Shown: positions 1 through 14,000, counted from the first letter of the stretch. The stretch is DNA of 64,000 bases from Amaranthus tricolor (GCF_026212465.1 NC_080053.1:12646649-12710648), one strand, 5' to 3'. Translations and numbers: made by a program. Notes: generated from the letters alone by a model not told the origin.

Positions 1-214
1 ATTAAACTAGTATTACTACACGACCCATACCCAACTTTAGTTATTAGTACCCATATCCATCTTTAGTTCATTAGTACTAGTCCTAGGTTTGCTTCTTTTA
101 GACTTTAAGGTTTTTAATTTTACCGTCTATATTCAATATTTTTAACCCTAATAGCATTCAAGCAGTCGACTATCAAAGTTCAAACAAGTAGCCGACTCCA
201 TCGTCTATATTCAA

Positions 215-770
215 TATTCATGTAATTTGAGTATTTTGAGATTTTATATATTTTAGACAATGTATTGTATTTTAAATTGTTATTAAAACTTAACTTTATA
301 ATATAATTTATATTTTTAATTTTTATATAAGAAATACCTGCTTACCTGGGGTCCCACCCGCTTTAAAAATAGGCGGGTAGCGACAAAAAAATATGCCTGT
401 AAATGCAGGGCGGGTTTTTGAATATTTGAGCCCGCGGATAGGATTTTTAGGTACTACCCGGTTCGCTACCCGTCCAAGCCCGCCCATGAACAGCTCTACT
501 TCGTACCAAGATAATGATAATCAATGATAAGTAATGTTTATATTTATGTAATTTGAGACTTTTAATGTATTTAGAGTATTTTAAATAATATATTTTATTA
601 TTTTAATTGTTATTAAGGTTTAACTTTATTTTATATATCGTATGTTTATTTTTTATATGAGAAATGGCCACTTAACTAGGAGTCCGCCCACTAAAAAAAT
701 AGATAAAAAATAAGTTTGCAAATGCGGGTGGACTTTTAATATATGAGCCCATGACTGAGTAGATTGGGAT
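215..770. repeat. Two diverged direct copies of an unclassified repeat
   Basis: Roughly 215-440 and 536-760 align along their length. Both begin with ATGTAATTTGAG, pass through a run like TTGTTATTAA then TTAACTTTAT, then TATRAGAAAT, and then a C/G-richer tail about gcccgc/cgggt followed by 'ttgaatat(tt)gagccc' or a close variant. No coding potential is visible. It looks like two pieces of one old dispersed element, or a tandem duplication, upstream of the ArfGAP promoter. The family is not recognised. Confidence 0.5.
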
Positions 771-801
771 TTACCCAAATCCATTAGGCGCTCAAAGCTC
801 T

Positions 802-809
802 TATAAATA
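802..809 (+). promoter_or_regulatory. Probable TATA box of the ArfGAP gene
   Basis: TATAAATA lies 353 bases before the ATG at 1162. It is followed by a CT-rich leader (about 940-1080), as is common in plant 5' UTRs. The distance would give a 5' UTR of about 320 bases. The call rests only on motif and position. Confidence 0.45.
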
Positions 810-1161
810 GTTGTGAATTAAGCCTCCAAAAAAGTATATATTTCTGTATGAAACCATGTCATCACAATCTCAAAGTGTTTGACAGGTCAATTCGGTTTGG
901 AATTTGGCTGAGTCGTCTCAAATACACGTAAAATTGCACTCTTCTCTTTCTTCATCCTCTCCCCTTTTTGGATCTACGGTGTCGGTGATCTCATCTCTAC
1001 CAATTCTCACCCCCTCCTTTCTCTCTCCTTCCATATCCCCAAGATCTCTCCTTCCCCTTCTCTTCCTTCTTCCCCTCAATTACCGTTGCCCTAAATCCAG
1101 GAAGAAGGAAGCGTTGAAGGAAGGAGACCATAATTCAATTACCCTAAACCTAAAAAACCTT

Positions 1162-4100
1162 ATGGCAGGTGCATCAAGGCGATTAAGGGACTTACAATCG
1201 CAATCAGGAAACAAGATCTGTGTTGATTGTTCTCAGAAAAACCCACAATGGGCCTCCGTTTCTTATGGTATCTTCATGTGTTTGGAGTGTTCTGGAAAAC
1301 ACCGTGGTCTTGGTGTTCACATTAGTTTCGTTAGATCTGTTACCATGGATTCATGGTCCGAGATCCAGCTTAAAAAAATGGAGTCTGGTGGTAACGATAA
1401 GCTTAACGCCTTTTTATCCCAGTACGGTATCCCTAAAGAAACTGATATCGTCGCCAAATACAATTCTAATGCAGCCTCTGTTTACCGGGAAAGAATCTCT
1501 GCCCTTGCTGAGGGCCGTTCTTGGAGAGATCCACCTGTTGTCAAGGAATCTTTGGTTGGGAACACCCAGAGAAAACCTCCTTTGGGTGGCGGTAGGAGTA
1601 GTAATAATGGGGGTTGGGATAGCTGGGATAATGATGATTCCTTTCGATCATCGACTGATGATTTGAGAAGGAATCAATCTACTGGGAATTTTAAGAACAA
1701 TAGTGGGATTGGGAATGGGAATCATGGCCCTGTGAAATCTAGATCCTCGTCTGATATTTATACGCGAGCAGAATTGGAAGCTTCAGCAGCCAATAAAGAC
1801 AGCTTTTTTGCTAGGAAATTGGCGGAGAATGAATCAAGGCCAGATGGAGTCCCTCCATCTCAGGGAGGCAAGTATGTCGGGTTTGGGTCGAGTCCGAATC
1901 CAGTACCTCGGAATAATTATAATAATAATCCACAGGGTGATGTTTTTTCTGTTGTTTCTCAGGTGGGTTACATTTTTTAAATAAAGTTTCTTTACATTCA
2001 TAATTTTGTTTATTTGATTCTGGTCGTTTGTTTTGGGTAATGCAGGGAATCGGCAAATTGTCATTGGTTGCTCAATCAGCTGCTAGTGTTGTTCAAGCAG
2101 GCACAAAAGAAATTACTTCAAAGGTATAATAATTTTTAGATTTGTTCTCTTGCTGCCAAATGATATTGATAATTGGTTTATAATGTATTCTTTTTGTGCT
2201 TCTTATTGGATGGTGTGAATCTCTGATAGTGTTAGTTTTGCTTTTCTTTTCCCGGGTTATATTACATTCCATTGCTCGGATGAATGGTCGTATGTACGCA
2301 ACCTTACCCCTTAGTGATCTTGGTGATAACAAATAGGTTGTTTTTAATTGTTCTTTGTTAGAAAAGAAAACTTCGCTTGCATTTGCTTACATCTTTTGCA
2401 ACTTTACATAGTTAAAAAGTGCATACAACTTAGTGAGCCATTTAATATAGTCCCTTGTATTTCAAAATCAAACATTACATGTCATTGGCCCGTCGAAGTA
2501 AGGTACAGATTTGTTGTATTACATATGGGCTATAATTTTCTCTGCATAATTTAATCATCAATTGATGTGCTGATGCTTCTATTCCTTCTTGCATATCAAT
2601 GATTTCATGTGCTTCATATGTGCTGTGCGAGTACTTGTTGCTTTTCTTCTAAACTAAAATGAAAGCCTAAAAGAGGTTATACTAAAGATTAAACAATGAG
2701 AATTAACGAACAAAAGCAAGAGAATGGATGCAATGTGTTTATGAGGTATCTAAAATGTGGTTTTATTTGTAATTGGATTCAACAATACAAGTATAAATAA
2801 AACTCCCTTATCTTGAGAACAATCCTCTCAAGATCACACATAAAAAAAATCAATGAAGAACACCCTCAAATTTCTACAAAAAATAAGCCCTCTCACAATA
2901 TGTGTGTTTTTGTGGTGATTTGTTTTATGAATGATGCATCCTTTTATAGATGAAGGAGAGCATCACTCTTGAACCACACATTAATCACCATTAAACCACA
3001 TTTATCATCAACAATTAACCATTACAATTAGTATGACAATATACAACACAATAAACATAGCATTTAACCAAGAAATACTATGGTCTACAATGCCATACTG
3101 TAGCTAAAACGTCCAAAAAGGAACCTTAGGCAAAGTGCTTGAACGAGCCATAACCTTGCTCGAACGAGCACTCCTCACAGAGCCTATTGACCTGCTGCTG
3201 ATGCACTGCTCGAACGAGCAGTTCTTGGCTGCCAGCTTCTGACTTCAATTTCTTTGTTTCCTTGTTCAAGCAACGACATCCCATGCCATGACTCGTTCAA
3301 GGCATGGTTCCTCACATCAATGGAACCTCAAACGCTCCATGTTAAACACCTCGTTAATCGTTTCAAATCTTAAACCATCGCAATACGAAACATCTTTATC
3401 ACCCTTCTCCAAAGTGCAAGACAAAGAATGTTCGATTAAGTGTTCAAAGTTAACGTCATTGTTAACTTGACAATGTTAACATGGTTTAATAGACATCGCT
3501 TTCCATAGCTTATTTGATACTGGCATTTGCTTCATTAGTTACCTTGTAGCTTAATGTTGTTGAAGAAATTTTGAAGGCAAGGACTCAAGAAGAAGATGCC
3601 AATCATGTTAATGCTTACATTATTAACTTCCTCCCTTTATACTCTTATATTTCTTAGGTTTCATTCATATCATGTCATAATGGGAAGAGCAATTCTCTCT
3701 CTCTTTCTCTCTACCATCTTCCTGCTCTTAAGACAACATTCCTTAGAGCCGCTTTGAAGTGTCTGCAAATATCAATTGATGAATACTAAAACTGATTAAG
3801 AAATTTTGCTTCTTTGAAGATGTAAGGTTAAGATTATATTGAATTGAACTTCCAATGTTTAAGGCTTTGGGCATTTTGTTGAACTTCCAATGCTGAAGTG
3901 TTGCTCTGATTGCCGCTGGATGATGAATCAGACTGGAATAATATCTTACTTAGTCACAACTTTATCCTTTTGAAATGTTCAGAAGTTGCAATCATAGTTT
4001 ACCACTGTTGAGTTGGAGTTTTTGAGCCTTTGGAATACTTTGGACTAAAAATGAGTACATGAATGAGCAAAAAGAATGTATGGGACACTTATAATTGATA

Positions 4101-7100
4101 AATAAAATTCAGAATGGGACTTAAGACTTAGGATTATTCATATTTTGTTGCTATACTAGAAAAGTCTTTGGATTGTTGATGTTCTGTTATACTATATTTA
4201 GAGAAGCATTTGTATTGTGTGGGTGAACATGATTAATTTGAAATTTTAAACTACATTTGTATTTGTACAAGTTGCTCATTATTTAGCTTGCTTTTTTATA
4301 AATAAAATCAAAATCATAATTTGCTTGGGCAGATTTTGGAAACCATTATAGTGGTAAATTTTCCTTCCAAATCTTTAGCAGGATTTGTTTAGGACAAATA
4401 GTAAATATTTTTTTCATTTCAATTCCTTTCCTCTCTCCTCTCTAGTGGCAGATTTTGGAAAACTTTATAATTTTCAATATTTTCACTTCTCTTTTGCATG
4501 TCTCATCCACTATATTGAAGTCTGAATGATATGCATATGCTTTACAGTTTTATATTTGAGTAATGTAAAATTTAAAGGTATGGATTATATCATTGAAGGA
4601 AATTTTTTGAGTTTTGTTCGATTGACTTTCCCGAGAGGGATCAATTTGGTCATTCAATCAACTACTGTATAAGCACCTCAAGCAACATGCAATAGTCTAT
4701 CCTGTGTTCACTTTCCTAAGAAAAGAATTTACTGTCATCAAGTACTTCTCACAGAAGAATTCTAAGAATGATGAGAATGTGCGAGCACTAGGGGTTGACA
4801 AGATGCTTTTTTCTAATGACCTTCCCCGACTGTGAACCAAGAACCTGACGACATTTTCTTTGAAGAAGTAATTTTTTTCTCACCAATAATCACAGTTTAT
4901 CTAATAAATCAAATACCATAATAGTAATTATGCGTTTTTAGAAACCTTTATACATTGTGAACCAAAAATATGACAAGTTTTGGATAAATTTAATTTGATG
5001 TCATTCTTGATTATATAAATATATTTTTTACTTTTTCATCATATAGAAATACTCAATAAAAACTTTAATTTTTCTTATTAAAAAAAAAAATCTAATAAAG
5101 CAAATTTCATGAACAAAAATAAGGTCTAAAGAGTGTTTCTATGAACAGATCAAAAGAACTACTTTTAAAATGCAAAAGTTGTTTACGTCCATGTATATAT
5201 CCCCCTTTTTGTTATTTTTTTTTACATGACCATAGGCATCATGCTATGGAAGGGTATGCTACTTTTGAATGGCAAAATCATGTTATGTACCGTGATCTTT
5301 GTTTTTTCATTCATGCATGCAACATGTGCACCTAGCATTTAATGATTATGATTACTTTTTATTCAGAATCTTGATTCTAGATCTATGTGTTGTGGTCTTT
5401 TTTCTGTAATTCATTACGATGATTATGTTGATATTTGTTGAGTACCTTGGTAGTTCAATGTCTCGTTTTCAATTTTTATTGATGGTGTTACTGTTTTACG
5501 TATTAGCCTTTTATCTCTCTCTGCTATTTTCGTGGAACATTTAGCCTCTTTTTGGCAAGTTTTATACACCACAACCATCTAAATTTTTTGATATTTATTT
5601 GCTTTTGCCATTTATATTGGTTTTGATGATTTAGTTTTGTATAGCTATACTTTTATGTTCTATATCCTTTTTTTTCCTTGGTGGTGCATGAGTAGCCGGA
5701 AACTCTGCCAACAGACTGCAGTCTGCCCTGTGTTTTTGCCGACTTGCCTCTTAAATAGACCACTCCTGAAATTACCATAATGGTCACCTTTTAATGAAAC
5801 CCTTCGTTCTTTCTTTGCTTCTTTTCTTTCAGAGTCTTATTTTAGAAGTTCTTTACCATTACAAAATGTGTCCATTTCGCCATAACAAGATCACATCATA
5901 TTTGATTGGTCGAGGTGTAAAAATTTTGGAAATCGACCTGACCAATACTACTTGTATAGTAAAATTGTAATAAACATGAATTGAGCTGTTTCAAGGTATA
6001 TTTCATAGTCTTGGCCAATTTTTGGAGGTACGATAACCACATCACCCCGTCACCGTTGATCGAAACCGCATTTTTGCACTATGGTGTGTTCTATAGCAGT
6101 CAATGGAATTTTTATTATATTAATTATTACCTTCCTTACCATCTGTCTCTTAGTCTTGTGCTTTTGAAACCCCCATTTATTTATTGACATAAATAAATTG
6201 TCGGTACTTTAGACTTCAGTCATTTTATATAAACTTGATCTTCCATAATAGTTTAACAAAACAAATGGACTTGAGACTCTTCTGGGGTCTGCAAATTTCA
6301 TTTGTAAATGAGAGCTTTTAGGTTATTTTCTTGTGGTGGCAGATGCTCTTCTAAATTATAAACAATCAGTTTAGGCCTGTCCTTTGTCAATATATTTTAA
6401 GGCTTGTTTGAATCTGAAAGTCACTTAGAACATACTAGTCTGGTAGTATATGATTTTAGAGCAGATAAATTTTGGCTGACATTTTCTTTGTAATACTGAT
6501 GTCATACATTGATTTTGGTCTAGGTCAACCTTGGCCAACCATATCCGTGATGTTCTTATGATTTCTGGTTGCCCATGGTATCTGCTTTTGCTATTTTGTT
6601 TGTGCAACCTGGATTTAGCTCAAGGTTTCTTTGTAAACGATTAGCAAGTTGAAAGTGATGTTCTCTTTCTAATATGCACTTGTGGATGCTTGTAAAATGT
6701 CTCTACAACAGCGCATACTTAGGGTAATCTTATTGATAGATGCTTGTTTCCTGATTCAAATATGATTAAATTTGACTTATGTCGTATATGATGTATGTTT
6801 TCAGGTTCGTGAAGGTGGCTATGATCACAAGGTCAATGAAACAGTTAATGTTGTTACTGCTAAGACTTCGGAGATTGGTCAGAAGACGTGGGGCTTAATG
6901 AGAGGGGTCATGGCAATGGCTACACAGAAGGTTGAGGAGTACACTAGGGAGACAGGAGTGAACTGGAATAGTGAGAACCCACATCAGACAGAAAACGAAA
7001 GCAACGGATATTATCAGAACTTCAAGCATGAATCTCAAGGTCATGGATGGAACGGCACTTCAGGTAACGGGCAATCTTCATCTGGCAGGAATAATTCGTC

Positions 7101-7308
7101 TTCATCTTGGGATGATTGGGACCAAAAGGATGACTGGAAAGATAACTCTTCAAAAAAGGAAGGATCATCTCATAGTAATGATGGTTGGGCTGGTTGGGAT
7201 GACCCCAAAGATGATGGATTTGACGATTTCTACCACACTGCACCTAAACAAAGTTCGGGTCAAAATGGGAGATCAGAAGCCAGATGGGGTGAGGGCGGCT
7301 TCCTCTGA
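1162..7308 (+). CDS. AGD6/AGD7: ADP-ribosylation factor GTPase-activating protein, AGD6/AGD7 type
   Basis: Exons 1162-1962, 2046-2123 and 6805-7308 join in frame (801+78+504 nt) to give 460 aa, the usual length of this plant subfamily. The protein would stimulate GTP hydrolysis on ARF GTPases in Golgi/COPI vesicle traffic (family knowledge). The N-terminal ArfGAP domain is intact: a zinc finger with Cys20-x2-Cys23-x16-Cys40-x2-Cys43, then the arginine finger Arg48 in the KHRGLG context. The middle and tail are low in complexity, rich in Ser, Asn, Gly and Asp, with repeated Trp-Asp motifs ([19 protein letters not shown]). Exon 2 and the start of exon 3 form a helical [17 protein letters not shown] region like that of ArfGAP1 relatives. 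The open frame extends upstream to 904, but only without an ATG; 1162 is the first ATG before the conserved [12 protein letters not shown] start. The final intron (2124-6804) is 4.7 kb and carries an LTR-like segment and a MITE. Confidence 0.93.
2690..3481 (-). mobile_element. LTR-like segment in the last ArfGAP intron (bounds approximate)
   Basis: Read on the minus strand the block starts TGTTAACATTG (3481 downwards) and carries a TATA-like CTATAAAAGG (about 2940-2949), then a repetitive AT-rich tail. The right half holds three copies of a 'CTCGAACGAGCA'-like palindrome (about 3147-3222). This is the look of a solo LTR in antisense to the host gene. I could not find a matching target duplication and the left end is uncertain. 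Confidence 0.35.
5911..6085 (-). mobile_element. MITE copy, TAGTGTAAAAA family (in ArfGAP intron 2)
   Basis: The right end on the plus strand reads ACCGCATTTTTGCACTATGG, the reverse complement of the start of the copies at 15271 and 37856. Inward, reverse-strand sequence like GTGATGTGGTTATCGTACC and then ATTGGCCAAGACTATGAAAT matches the body of those copies. It is the most diverged copy, inserted in the opposite orientation. It has no coding capacity. Confidence 0.6.
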
Positions 7309-8010
7309 GGTTTTGTCTAAAGTCGGAGCGCATTCTCATTACTCACATTGTTAAAAAGGTATTTGTTATGTTTGCATGTGTACAATGTTCATCCCCGAAA
7401 GAATTCTCTTGGGTAGAGACACATTTTACTCATATTTTTCAATTTATGTCTATCGTTGACACTGCTTTTTCCAAAGATTTCTGTTAACGATTAAGTTTTA
7501 CACCCTCTTCCCTTCCCTTTTCTCCACTCGTTTCTGGTTTGCTACTTGCATCTTGTATCATAGGATTTTTTTCTTGTTTAGTTGTCAATGAATCATAACT
7601 CATTTATTCTTTGTATTTTTGCTCCGAGTTATATTATGTCGTCTGCTCCGAGTTAATAGTATACATTCTACGGCATGCACTATTTATAATGGTTTAGCTT
7701 AGGAGTCATTGAGCCGATTTTCCTTATTGTAGAATTATAATAGAAACGATATATTGCTTAAAATAACCATCAATAATATCAATTATTCAATTTATTAGAA
7801 TGGGTATTTTTTAAGACCAACCGCTAAATAGTTGTCATTTGTTCGATTGAGAGATTTGACTATAGAAGCTTTTACATTAAAAGGGACAGAGGATGAGAAG
7901 TTGCCTAACATCTTCATGGCTGTAACCAAATATCTTTTAAGGATAATTACATAAACATATTTTTAGACATTGTAGACTGTACAAGGTAGTTATACACCCA
8001 TTACAGATGG
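7309..8010. other. Tail-to-tail intergenic gap
   Basis: It separates the stop of the ArfGAP gene (+) from the stop of the CHX20-like gene (-). It should contain both 3' UTRs. I see no open frame, RNA gene or recognisable transposon in it. Confidence 0.6.
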
Positions 8011-11000
8011 TTAAACTTGGGAGCTACCATCATTTTCAGTCTCGCAGCCCACCACCTTATAAACAGGAACTTCCTCAACATATGCCGTATCATGCTGTTG
8101 AACGACTAGCACTGACGATACTATTGCGTTGTTGCTCGATGATAAGATGTCCCCTATAGGCCCTAGCTCTGCATGCTCCGCTTGTCGATCTGCTAGCTCT
8201 GCCACCATTGTTGATGGGAAACGACCTTTTCCTACCACTATCAGCTCGTAATCGGCACTTCTTCCTAGCATTACCACTGCTTCCTCTATGTTCTTCCCCT
8301 TCCTTTCCATGTACTCTACTGTTCCATCCCATTTGCTTAGGAATTCTTGCACCATGGTATCGTCTACTGCCTGAATTGAGTATAAAAATTAATCGGGATT
8401 AATAAACTAGTACGTTTTTTCATTTATTTCTTTTACAAGAATAGACCGACAAAGTTTACCTTCTCTTCATTGCGATTGATGGCAGCGACGGAGAACGTAT
8501 AATTGCTGTCACTACACTTTTCAGGCGATGGCATCAACTTAACATTGTTAGTTGCATCGATTTCTTGATTTTCGATGAACCTAATAATCGTAACTTTAAC
8601 AACAGGATGTTCAGCCATTCGCGCCCCAAGTTCTAAAGCTTCTCGATCATCAGGACCACCAAAGAACACAACACACACCCGCTGTCTACTACCTATCTGC
8701 CTTTCATCTTTAGCAGATCCCAACCGAAACCCACGATCCAAAAACACTGCAACCGAACAAGGAGCATTCTTAAGCACCCTTTGGTTCACTCCCCTCCATC
8801 CATGCCCCAAATTCTCTACCACTTTCATTTCACCCCCTTCCTCCTTCCTCCACAACTTATGAAAAGGCAGTATGATCATCATCACCCTCTTCCGCTCTGC
8901 AACGTGTTTGACATCCTGGTGCATTGTCGAAAGTGAGGAAATGGATGTCATGGGACGGACCATAACCTGCCCTAATTGACCATATGTCTCGAACGCTGAG
9001 GCAACCACGTCGTGGATTTCAACCCGACTACTGTGTGGAGTTGGGTCAATGAACGGGAAGCCATTACGACGTAGACGTTGGACCATGATGATAGAGGAGG
9101 AACGCTCAGTGAGCTCAACAAGGTGCATCACATACAGCTTTGTAGCCGTGCTTCGAGTTGACTCAATGAGGTTGATAAGGCCAGGTACGTTAATGGGGCC
9201 ATGTGCACAAGCTAATATTCTAAATTGTATGGAAGAACTTGGTGTTGAACCAGAATCCTTCACGGATAGATCTGGTTGAAGCTTTCGCTTTTGGGACTGT
9301 TTACCATCGCTTACTGGCTTGTAGATTGCCATCACAATCGGTGTGGTTATGAAGGTGGTGAAGAGTGCCATTAGTACTAAAATTGCGAACATTGCGTCAT
9401 TAAGCACCTGAAAATTAAGAGGGGCACAACTCAAAAAAAAAAAAAAAAAACAATAAAACCTTAGAAATGTTCTGGCCAAACATTTATATTTCTTTCATTT
9501 CATATCATAATGACTATTATTTCAATCTCTTTTAATTTGCCAAATTTTCTATTTTGAGTAACGTCCTCGTTATTTTTATTTTTGGAAATAGACTTACCCC
9601 TTTCATTCTCTTTAAATTTCATCAATACAATTTAATTTATTTCTTTATAATCTATGTTTTCCTTAAAAAACAGTCAATTTTATCTTTGATGCTAATTCAT
9701 AGAGACAGTATTGTATATTAAAGCGTCTCATTAAATTGATTGTAATTTTTTTTAGGAAAAATTACCTATAGTAATTCAATTTTTTCATGATGTTCCTACA
9801 ATAATCTCATTAAATCAATTTCTGTTTTTTTTTACTTATTTAGAATTTTCATGTAAATTTTTAAAATTTTTCTCTAATTTCACATTAATTTTCAGTTTAC
9901 TTTATTGGTGAATTACCTAGTAGAGCAGGTCATCAGGTTACTCAAGTTTACTCTAGGCAAATATCTCTTTAAGTTGAAATTGATTAATTAATAGGTGAGG
10001 TTATTATAGGAAAATTATGAAAAAATTAAATTATTTTAGGTAATTTTTTTTTTTGAGAAGTTTTATACATCCAACTTCCAAACTTCTAAGCCTCAAAAAT
10101 TTGAATAAAATAAGATGTTTTAACAATTTAATTTCAAAAATAAGTTTCGTGAAAACTTAATTCCCAAAATAAGCGTCTGTACATTCAAATCTAATCTTGG
10201 AGTAAGTCGCTGTTACTAACAGCGACTTTAAAAAAAATATATTTTTTTTTGTTTTTTTTAAGTCGATGTTAGTAACTGCGACTTAATGCGTTTTAAGTTT
10301 CCAGTTCTCAGTTACTTCCTCATTCCAACCTACGAGATTAAGGAGTTGACTAGTTAACCTTAAAATCGCTGTTACTAACAGCGACTTAAGGAGTTGACTG
10401 GTCAACTCCCTATGTAGTTGTTAGTAACAGCGATTTACTCCAAAGCTAGATTTGAATGTACGGAAGTTTATTTTGAAAATTAAGTTTTCACGAAGCTTAT
10501 TTTTGAAATTAAATTGTTAAATGATCTTATTTTATTCAAATTTTCTCTAAGCCTCCCATGGAAATGGATAATTAAATGAATGAATAATAGTGTCATCATT
10601 GCAATACTATAAACTACTTACCCTTTATTTTTCTTTCATTCGTCTTTGAATGAACTTACTCCTTTTAATTTATTTATTATTGTTCACTTTGTTTTTTTAC
10701 TAAAATTATTGATTACTCTTTGTTTATATTTTATTTTTAATTTAATTTTGTTTGATTTTCTCATTGTAAATTTTGCTAATGTCTACTTTCTAATATATTC
10801 GATTTTACATATTTGAATATAATTACAATTAAATTAGTGTATTGATAAGTGTATAAAAATAATTGAGACAATAATAGTGAATTGAAGAAAGTATTATAAG
10901 GCAATCCAATTTTTACAACTTAATTTAGGTATAATCTCATATAAGCAACATTTAAAATATATGTTAACAAAATAATTTGAAAGAAATCATCATTGTCATT

Positions 11001-14000
11001 ATTAGCCAGTGTAAAATTAATTGATACAATGATACTGAAGTCATTCTTAAATTCATAACTTCAACTATTTTTAAAATAATGATGAAATTAATTCAAATTT
11101 AAAATTAAATTTTATTAATTTATCAAACTTTAAATTTAAATCAATTTTAAATTTTCTAAAAAAATCATCGTTTCCAAATATTCCAGGAAAATAAAAGACA
11201 AGCAACTTGTAAAAATTGAAGGTGGGTAAATGAAAAATGTATTTGGACAGAAAATGGTTAGATGGGGGCTAATTAGAGCTTATCCTTCATTTATTTATAA
11301 TATTGCTTAGATTATTCTTCAAAAGTCAATGATGCACATTTTTTCTTAAATTATTTTATTATTTTAGTAGTGTTGTTCGTAATTGTAAAAGTCAACCAAG
11401 CAAAATTTCGAAAATGACTACGTTACTGTCGGATGATTGTAAAGTGTTAGCTTCAATAATGAATTCTTAAAATTCCTGGTTCTACATGTCTTATTATTAA
11501 TCGAAGCTATTTAGAAATAAGGCCATTAAATTACAACAAGTCATCGTCTTATCATAAGATAATCACATATGATTATTTTATTTTTTCAATAGATTGTTTT
11601 AAAATTTGTAAATAATTGTTTTAAGATTATAAATAATCATTTTAAAATAAAAATTATCACTTGAAAATTATAAACAATAATTCTAATATTATAAGTGATC
11701 ATTTTAAAAGAATGTATATATTAGATCACTCCAAAAGCAATGGCTAAACCTTAAAACCGTCTCGTGATTAAATTATTGAGTATCTTGATTGATATCTAAG
11801 TTGTAACTTATAATACATGTAGATATAGTCAACTCCAAATTAATATTGAGATTACTTTGCTTTGGAAAAAAAAGGGAGTTTGGTACCTTTAATTATACTT
11901 TATATTTATTAAGGACCAACTCAATCAAAAGCTTAAGCTGATGGTTGAAGCTTTATAATATGTTATATACTCTAATACGCCCCTCATACGAGAGCCCATT
12001 GGGCTAAAAGTGTGGATGCGCATAAGCGTAGAATATTCCACTTTAAGGAGAGACGGTTGAAATTCGAACCCGTGACCTCTTGTCATGTTGGCTCCGATAC
12101 CATGTCAAGGACCAACTCAACCAAAAGCTTAAGCTGATGGTTGAGGCCTCATGATATATTATATTATATACTTTAACAATATTCCTTCATGAGATAATTG
12201 AAACCCAAATAGATGATCAGAAATAATTTATTTTAATTTAAAAGAAAAATTTAAAGGAAAAAGAAAAGAAAGAAAAGAAAAGACCTTTTTTTCTTTGCCA
12301 ATGTTAAGCACAATGAGCTCCACCAAACCCTTGGTATTCATCAAGACGCCTAGCGCCAATGCTTCCCTAGATTTCATCCGACAGAACTTGGCCACCGTAA
12401 ACGTACCAAATATCTTTCCGAAGCAGGCCGTCGCAATCACCAAAACCAGTAGACCCCATGCCTTTGCCCCTATTACATTCAATATTAGTTCTAAATATCA
12501 TCCTTTCACGTAATAAGTTTTACTTATTTGGGTATAGTAAATAGATGATTGAATGGTCAAAATCAGAATCAACTCTGAAATTTATGAGATTCGAAGCAAA
12601 ATATTTAATTATAAGTTCCTAACAATTAGATATATATTATGACTTCTAACTATTAACTAATAAAGAGTGGGTTTTCTAATATTTTTAAAAGGGTCCAAGG
12701 CATAGGTTTCTCTTGCCCCCTATAGGGCCGACCCTAGTCAAACCAACTTTATGTTCGATAGATGTGTTGGTTAAAACAACTTTTGTTATTAATCAACTAA
12801 TTTTAAAATAAACTATTTTTATTAACGTACGTGTTTAAAATTAGCTGGTCAAATCAGTTATATATGATTTACCAAAGACGGGAAAATCTATTCAAAGAAT
12901 TGATAATTTGAATAGGCGCACCGTGTATCTTTGTGACGTCGGTCTTAAGCCCACTGGATGCAAAATATAGAGGCAGCAATAACCCTGATACAAAATCTTC
13001 TATTCTTTCTAACAATTTCTCAGAAAAATTCCCTTCTTTTGGAATTATTAAACCAAATATAAAAGCACCAAATATAGAATGAATCCCTATAAAATCAGTC
13101 ATAAAGCCAGCCACAAGTACACTGCCTAGGGTTAAGGTGATATAGACCTCATCCACCACATCGGAGCAACGTTTAGCCATCCAGACCATCACAGGCTTCA
13201 CAGCCACAAACATGATTATCACAAACCCGACTCCAGCTAATAAGACCCACAACGATACCAATGGGCTGCTCTTGTGGTGTGTCCCTTCATTCGCGTTACC
13301 TGCAACCGTAGTTTGATAGAATAAATTAAATATTATTGTAAAATATTTTATTTGTTCTTTTAAATAATTTTATAGATCCTTTCGTAAAGTTATTATGACA
13401 AACTGTTGGTAGCGAGTAGCTGATAACTGATTTGACACAGTTAATTTTATTGACCAATTTGACCAGCTGGTTTTAAACATACTACTATGAGCAATTTGTT
13501 AACCAGACTAAACAATCAACTAGGACTATTTGGTAAATGATTATTAGTTTGTTGTTTGTGGTTTTTATGATTGACGTATTTGATCAATTAAATAAGTGGA
13601 TAATGTTTAATTTTATAGCATTCTATTTATTTATTATTTTTTTGAAAGATTGTAACCTTTAATTCTAAGCTTATACATAAGAAAATGATAGTACAATCAA
13701 ATATTAGTAAGCAATTTATATATTAGAGAAAAAGCAACAAAACAAACAAAATGCCTATGAAAAATGTCAATTAGACTATCTTATTCATTTGGCTTTTAAG
13801 GTAAATTATTCTAAGAGACCGTCTCTCCGAAAGACGCACTAGATATATGGGTTAAATAGTCTAATTTGTACAAATTAATAAGAAAATAAATAAGAATATG
13901 AGTTCCTTGTTTTAGGTCTTCGATCTTTAAAAGACAGTCTCTCACAAAAGTGTCTATCTCTTTAAAGAAAGCAAGTTCAAAAGTTTTAGTTGTTTAGTAA

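Noticed and set aside
904..1161. Upstream extension of the ArfGAP frame
   Set aside because: It opens with TTG, not ATG, is a CT-rich leader in translation (Ser/Leu/Pro runs), and precedes the family's conserved start at 1162.
11990..12110. Functional tRNA gene
   Set aside because: Boxes resembling A and B are present on the minus strand, but no cloverleaf or anticodon arm could be built; treated as SINE-like.
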